A stretch of DNA of 6,760 nt from CAZTME01 sp964614795. GTDB lineage: Bacteria; Patescibacteriota; Microgenomatia; UBA1400; PJMF01. Under the pieces are notes generated by a model that made no database searches, was not told the origin of the DNA, and worked only from the letters and a program-made list of their open reading frames with translations. This document shows, in pieces, positions 4,575 through 6,760 of this stretch. The translations under genes were made by a program, and so were the position numbers. The stretch covers positions 1 through 6,760 of the forward strand of contig CAZTME010000065.1 of the NCBI GenBank assembly GCA_964614795.1, written 5' to 3'. Positions within the stretch are counted from its first letter, which is position 1, and every line of letters begins with the position of its first letter.

Positions 4575-6760
4575 GGCTTAAATCTAATGCGAGAACGCAC
4601 AAAACTTCCCCCCACCACCGCAAACAAGATAACGGCAAAAATGGAAGAAATAATTAAGCCAGTTTGCCAAGACTTCGGCCAATACCACATTTGCAACTCT
4701 ACTTCGCCACTAGGAATACTCAGCGCTCGCATGCCATTTTCATTATTTACCACAGCTACTTCTCCATTCACCAAAGCGTGCCAACCATTAGTATAGCGAT
4801 CAGCAATAATTATTTTACTGGCTGAAGAATCGTTAACAAACTTAAAACTGAGTCGATTGGGATTTTCCTCAAATACCAAAAATGTTGGCTCTTGACCATT
4901 ATCCAAGCGAATTCTGGGCAGAGTGTTTGGCAGTTCAAATAACTGCAAATTATCTTGGCTTGCGACTAAATTACCGGGCAATTCTTCACCGGAAAGATCA
5001 AACCAAGTATCCACCAAGTAATACTTCACCGCCCACTCTTTGTTTAAGGCAAAAGATGGCGAAATTTCCGGCAGATTATTAATCCCCACTTCTTCACTGG
5101 CATTAAAGCGATCGTTAACATCCAGAGGCAATAAAGTGGTATAACCATTAAGAATAGAAACGCCCGCCATCATGTTCCAGTTGGGCGTGCCAGCTTCTCG
5201 CATGCGCTGAAGGTGGCGAAAAGTTTTCAGTTCTTCTGCATCAACATAGGAATTGGCAAAAGGTTGGCGCAAAACTAAAGATTCGTAGTAATAACCAAAA
5301 TCGGTAAAGGGGGCATTGTAGTTGCGAGATAAAACTCGAGCTTGAGTAATATTCACGTCTTTCATCACTTGCTTAAGTTGATCACCTTGAAAAGAATATA
5401 AATTTCCAGGAGCAAATCTAAAATGAGTTGCAGAGACAATGGCAAGTTCAAAACTCACAATCGTGAGCAGAGCCCACATTTGGCGTTTTTGCACCAACCA
5501 CAAACCAACTACGAAAAAAATCAAGTGAATAAAACCATACATTAAAGCTTGTAACACAATCACCCTATTTCTCTCCAGAGTGTGAAATTGAGAACTGCTT
5601 AATCTATTTCCCAATTGCGTGTCTACAAACTGCCAAACTGAATTAAAAATTTGCGAGTTAGCTAAAAGCAAAAATAGCGTTAAGGTTAAAACAACAATCA
5701 ATCCACTCAACCACCAAAATTTCTTGGGAAAAACTCCGGCAAATCTTTCCAATAAAGAAACAAACAATAAAGCACTGGCTAAAGTGCTAATCATTAAAAT
5801 AGTGCTTACACCTCTGGTCATGGATAAAATGGGAATTTGAGAAAAAATATTTAACCAAGGTAAAGAAGCGATTAAAGCAATCAAAACGGGAAAAATGATT
5901 AAAGCTAACAAAATAAAGTCATTTTTCTGCCATTTCTTCTGCCAAACAAGCCAAAAAAATACCGGAATAATCAACCAAGGCACAAACCAAACGGCATTGG
6001 GTGGTTTACTCCAAGATGGTCCCCACTTCATACCCACCAACCCATTGTCAAACAAAGTCGGGAAAAAGACCTTAATTAAATCCGTGGGCAGTAAAGAACC
6101 GGCGCTGGCCTGGGTTAAATTTTGCGCTTCTCTGGTAGATTCACCCACAGTTTGTAAAAACGGCAACCAAACGAAAGCGGTTAAGCCCAAAACAACAACG
6201 CAAACAATAAACCAATGCAAAACACGCCAAACAAAAAACTTGGCAAAATCTTTCAATTCACCTGGCGCTTGAATCCAAAACTGCAAAAATCCGGCCACCG
6301 CCAAACTATAAATGAGATGTTGAGGATAACCAGCCAAGACTTGCAAAGTCAAGACGCCCACTACTAAAAGAATTTTTTTGAGTTCGAATTTTTTAATAGG
6401 AGAATTTATCGCCACCAAAACCAACCAAGGAAACCAAGTTAAAGATTGCAAAGTGGCAATATTGTTAAGACTGGCAGTCACAAAAGGAGAAAACGCCCAC
6501 AGGACTCCGGCTAATAATCTCAAACTTTTGTTCTGAACAAATTTTCCCGCTAACAAGTACATTCCCAAAGTGCTTAATACTTGATGAATCAAAATCGTTA
6601 AGTTAAGCGCCACAAAAGGTTCAAACCCCAAAAAAAGCAAGGTGGAAGGATACCAAAGCGATTGATTAATATCTCCAACCCAAGAAATGCCCGTAAAAAT
6701 TAATGGATTCCAAAAAGGCAACACTCCTTCTTTGAGCCATTGCGCTGTGAATAACTTGCC
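4571..6760 (-). CDS. YfhO-like multi-pass membrane protein, probable GT-C glycosyltransferase (5' end outside window)
   Basis: The frame is open to the right edge (729 residues visible). It starts GKLFTAQWLKEGVLPFWNPL, so GTG at 6724 is internal and not the start. The early motif NPLIFTGISWVGDINQSLWY followed by P matches the NPxxxxGxPxxxDxxxxxxYP region of YfhO and related proteins. About ten hydrophobic segments follow. A soluble region with SRNYNAPF and ANSYVDAEEL comes next, then a C-terminal beta domain (DRYTNGWHALVNGE and MRALSIPSGEVELQM), a last membrane helix and a basic tail. That C-terminal block is the YfhO hallmark. YfhO-type proteins are thought to transfer sugars from lipid carriers on the outer face of the membrane; substrate is unknown here. 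The first luminal loop with the catalytic acid may lie beyond the edge. The gene is the upstream partner of the phosphatase-like gene. Confidence 0.82.
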   Translation of the reverse strand, partial: GKLFTAQWLKEGVLPFWNPLIFTGISWVGDINQSLWYPSTLLFLGFEPFVALNLTILIHQVLSTLGMYLLAGKFVQNKSLRLLAGVLWAFSPFVTASLNNIATLQSLTWFPWLVLVAINSPIKKFELKKILLVVGVLTLQVLAGYPQHLIYSLAVAGFLQFWIQAPGELKDFAKFFVWRVLHWFIVCVVVLGLTAFVWLPFLQTVGESTREAQNLTQASAGSLLPTDLIKVFFPTLFDNGLVGMKWGPSWSKPPNAVWFVPWLIIPVFFWLVWQKKWQKNDFILLALIIFPVLIALIASLPWLNIFSQIPILSMTRGVSTILMISTLASALLFVSLLERFAGVFPKKFWWLSGLIVVLTLTLFLLLANSQIFNSVWQFVDTQLGNRLSSSQFHTLERNRVIVLQALMYGFIHLIFFVVGLWLVQKRQMWALLTIVSFELAIVSATHFRFAPGNLYSFQGDQLKQVMKDVNITQARVLSRNYNAPFTDFGYYYESLVLRQPFANSYVDAEELKTFRHLQRMREAGTPNWNMMAGVSILNGYTTLLPLDVNDRFNASEEVGINNLPEISPSFALNKEWAVKYYLVDTWFDLSGEELPGNLVASQDNLQLFELPNTLPRIRLDNGQEPTFLVFEENPNRLSFKFVNDSSASKIIIADRYTNGWHALVNGEVAVVNNENGMRALSIPSGEVELQMWYWPKSWQTGLIISSIFAVILFAVVGGSFVRSRIRFKP

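Noticed and set aside
5895..6272. Plus-strand open frame of 125 codons
   Set aside because: It is antisense to the well-supported YfhO-like membrane protein and has a low-complexity K/T/N/Q-rich composition.
4571..6724. YfhO-like gene starting at GTG 6724
   Set aside because: The same frame continues to the window edge with GKLFTAQWLKEG, which fits the family upstream of the NPL motif, so the true start is outside.
1..6760. CRISPR array or insertion sequence
   Set aside because: No regularly spaced repeats, and no transposase or terminal inverted repeats, were found on either strand.

Overview
The window is a patchwork of bacterial genes, mostly on the minus strand. The left end (1-1746, minus) is part of a type I restriction-modification locus: the start of hsdM, a truncated BRO-N/antirepressor fragment, a complete RhuM-Fic fusion, and a short ORF that looks like an HsdM C-terminus. 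The middle (1747-4081) holds a structured hairpin element between the minus-strand hsd-side operon and a plus-strand membrane-anchored orphan protein, then an inverted repeat with two divergent -10 boxes, a small stand-alone receiver (CheY-like) protein and an orphan helical protein. The right end (4256-6760, minus) is a two-gene operon: a large YfhO-like membrane protein, cut by the right edge, overlapping by ATGA a small low-molecular-weight tyrosine-phosphatase-like gene.

The organism cannot be fixed from sequence alone. Tight 4-nt overlaps, moderate to low GC, short or absent Shine-Dalgarno sites, a YfhO-type protein and a RhuM/antirepressor-decorated hsd locus would suit a Candidate Phyla Radiation (Patescibacteria) genome or another environmental bacterium. 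That is an inference. The genes use the standard bacterial code (TAA, TAG and TGA all act as stops).

Two things stand out. First, a 66-nt hairpin with a U-tract lies between rhuM-fic and the plus-strand gene, behind a good -10 box. Its 3' arm shares an exact 20-nt stretch with the plus strand of the early rhuM-fic coding region, so an RNA made from it would be perfectly complementary to the toxin-like mRNA. This is a candidate antisense control of a Fic gene embedded in a restriction locus. Second, four separate reading frames (about 1662-1669, 2964-2967, 3070-3074 and 4443-4447) are each restored by changing one base in a homopolymer. This points either to assembly error or to real decay, and it must be settled before any of these genes is called broken.
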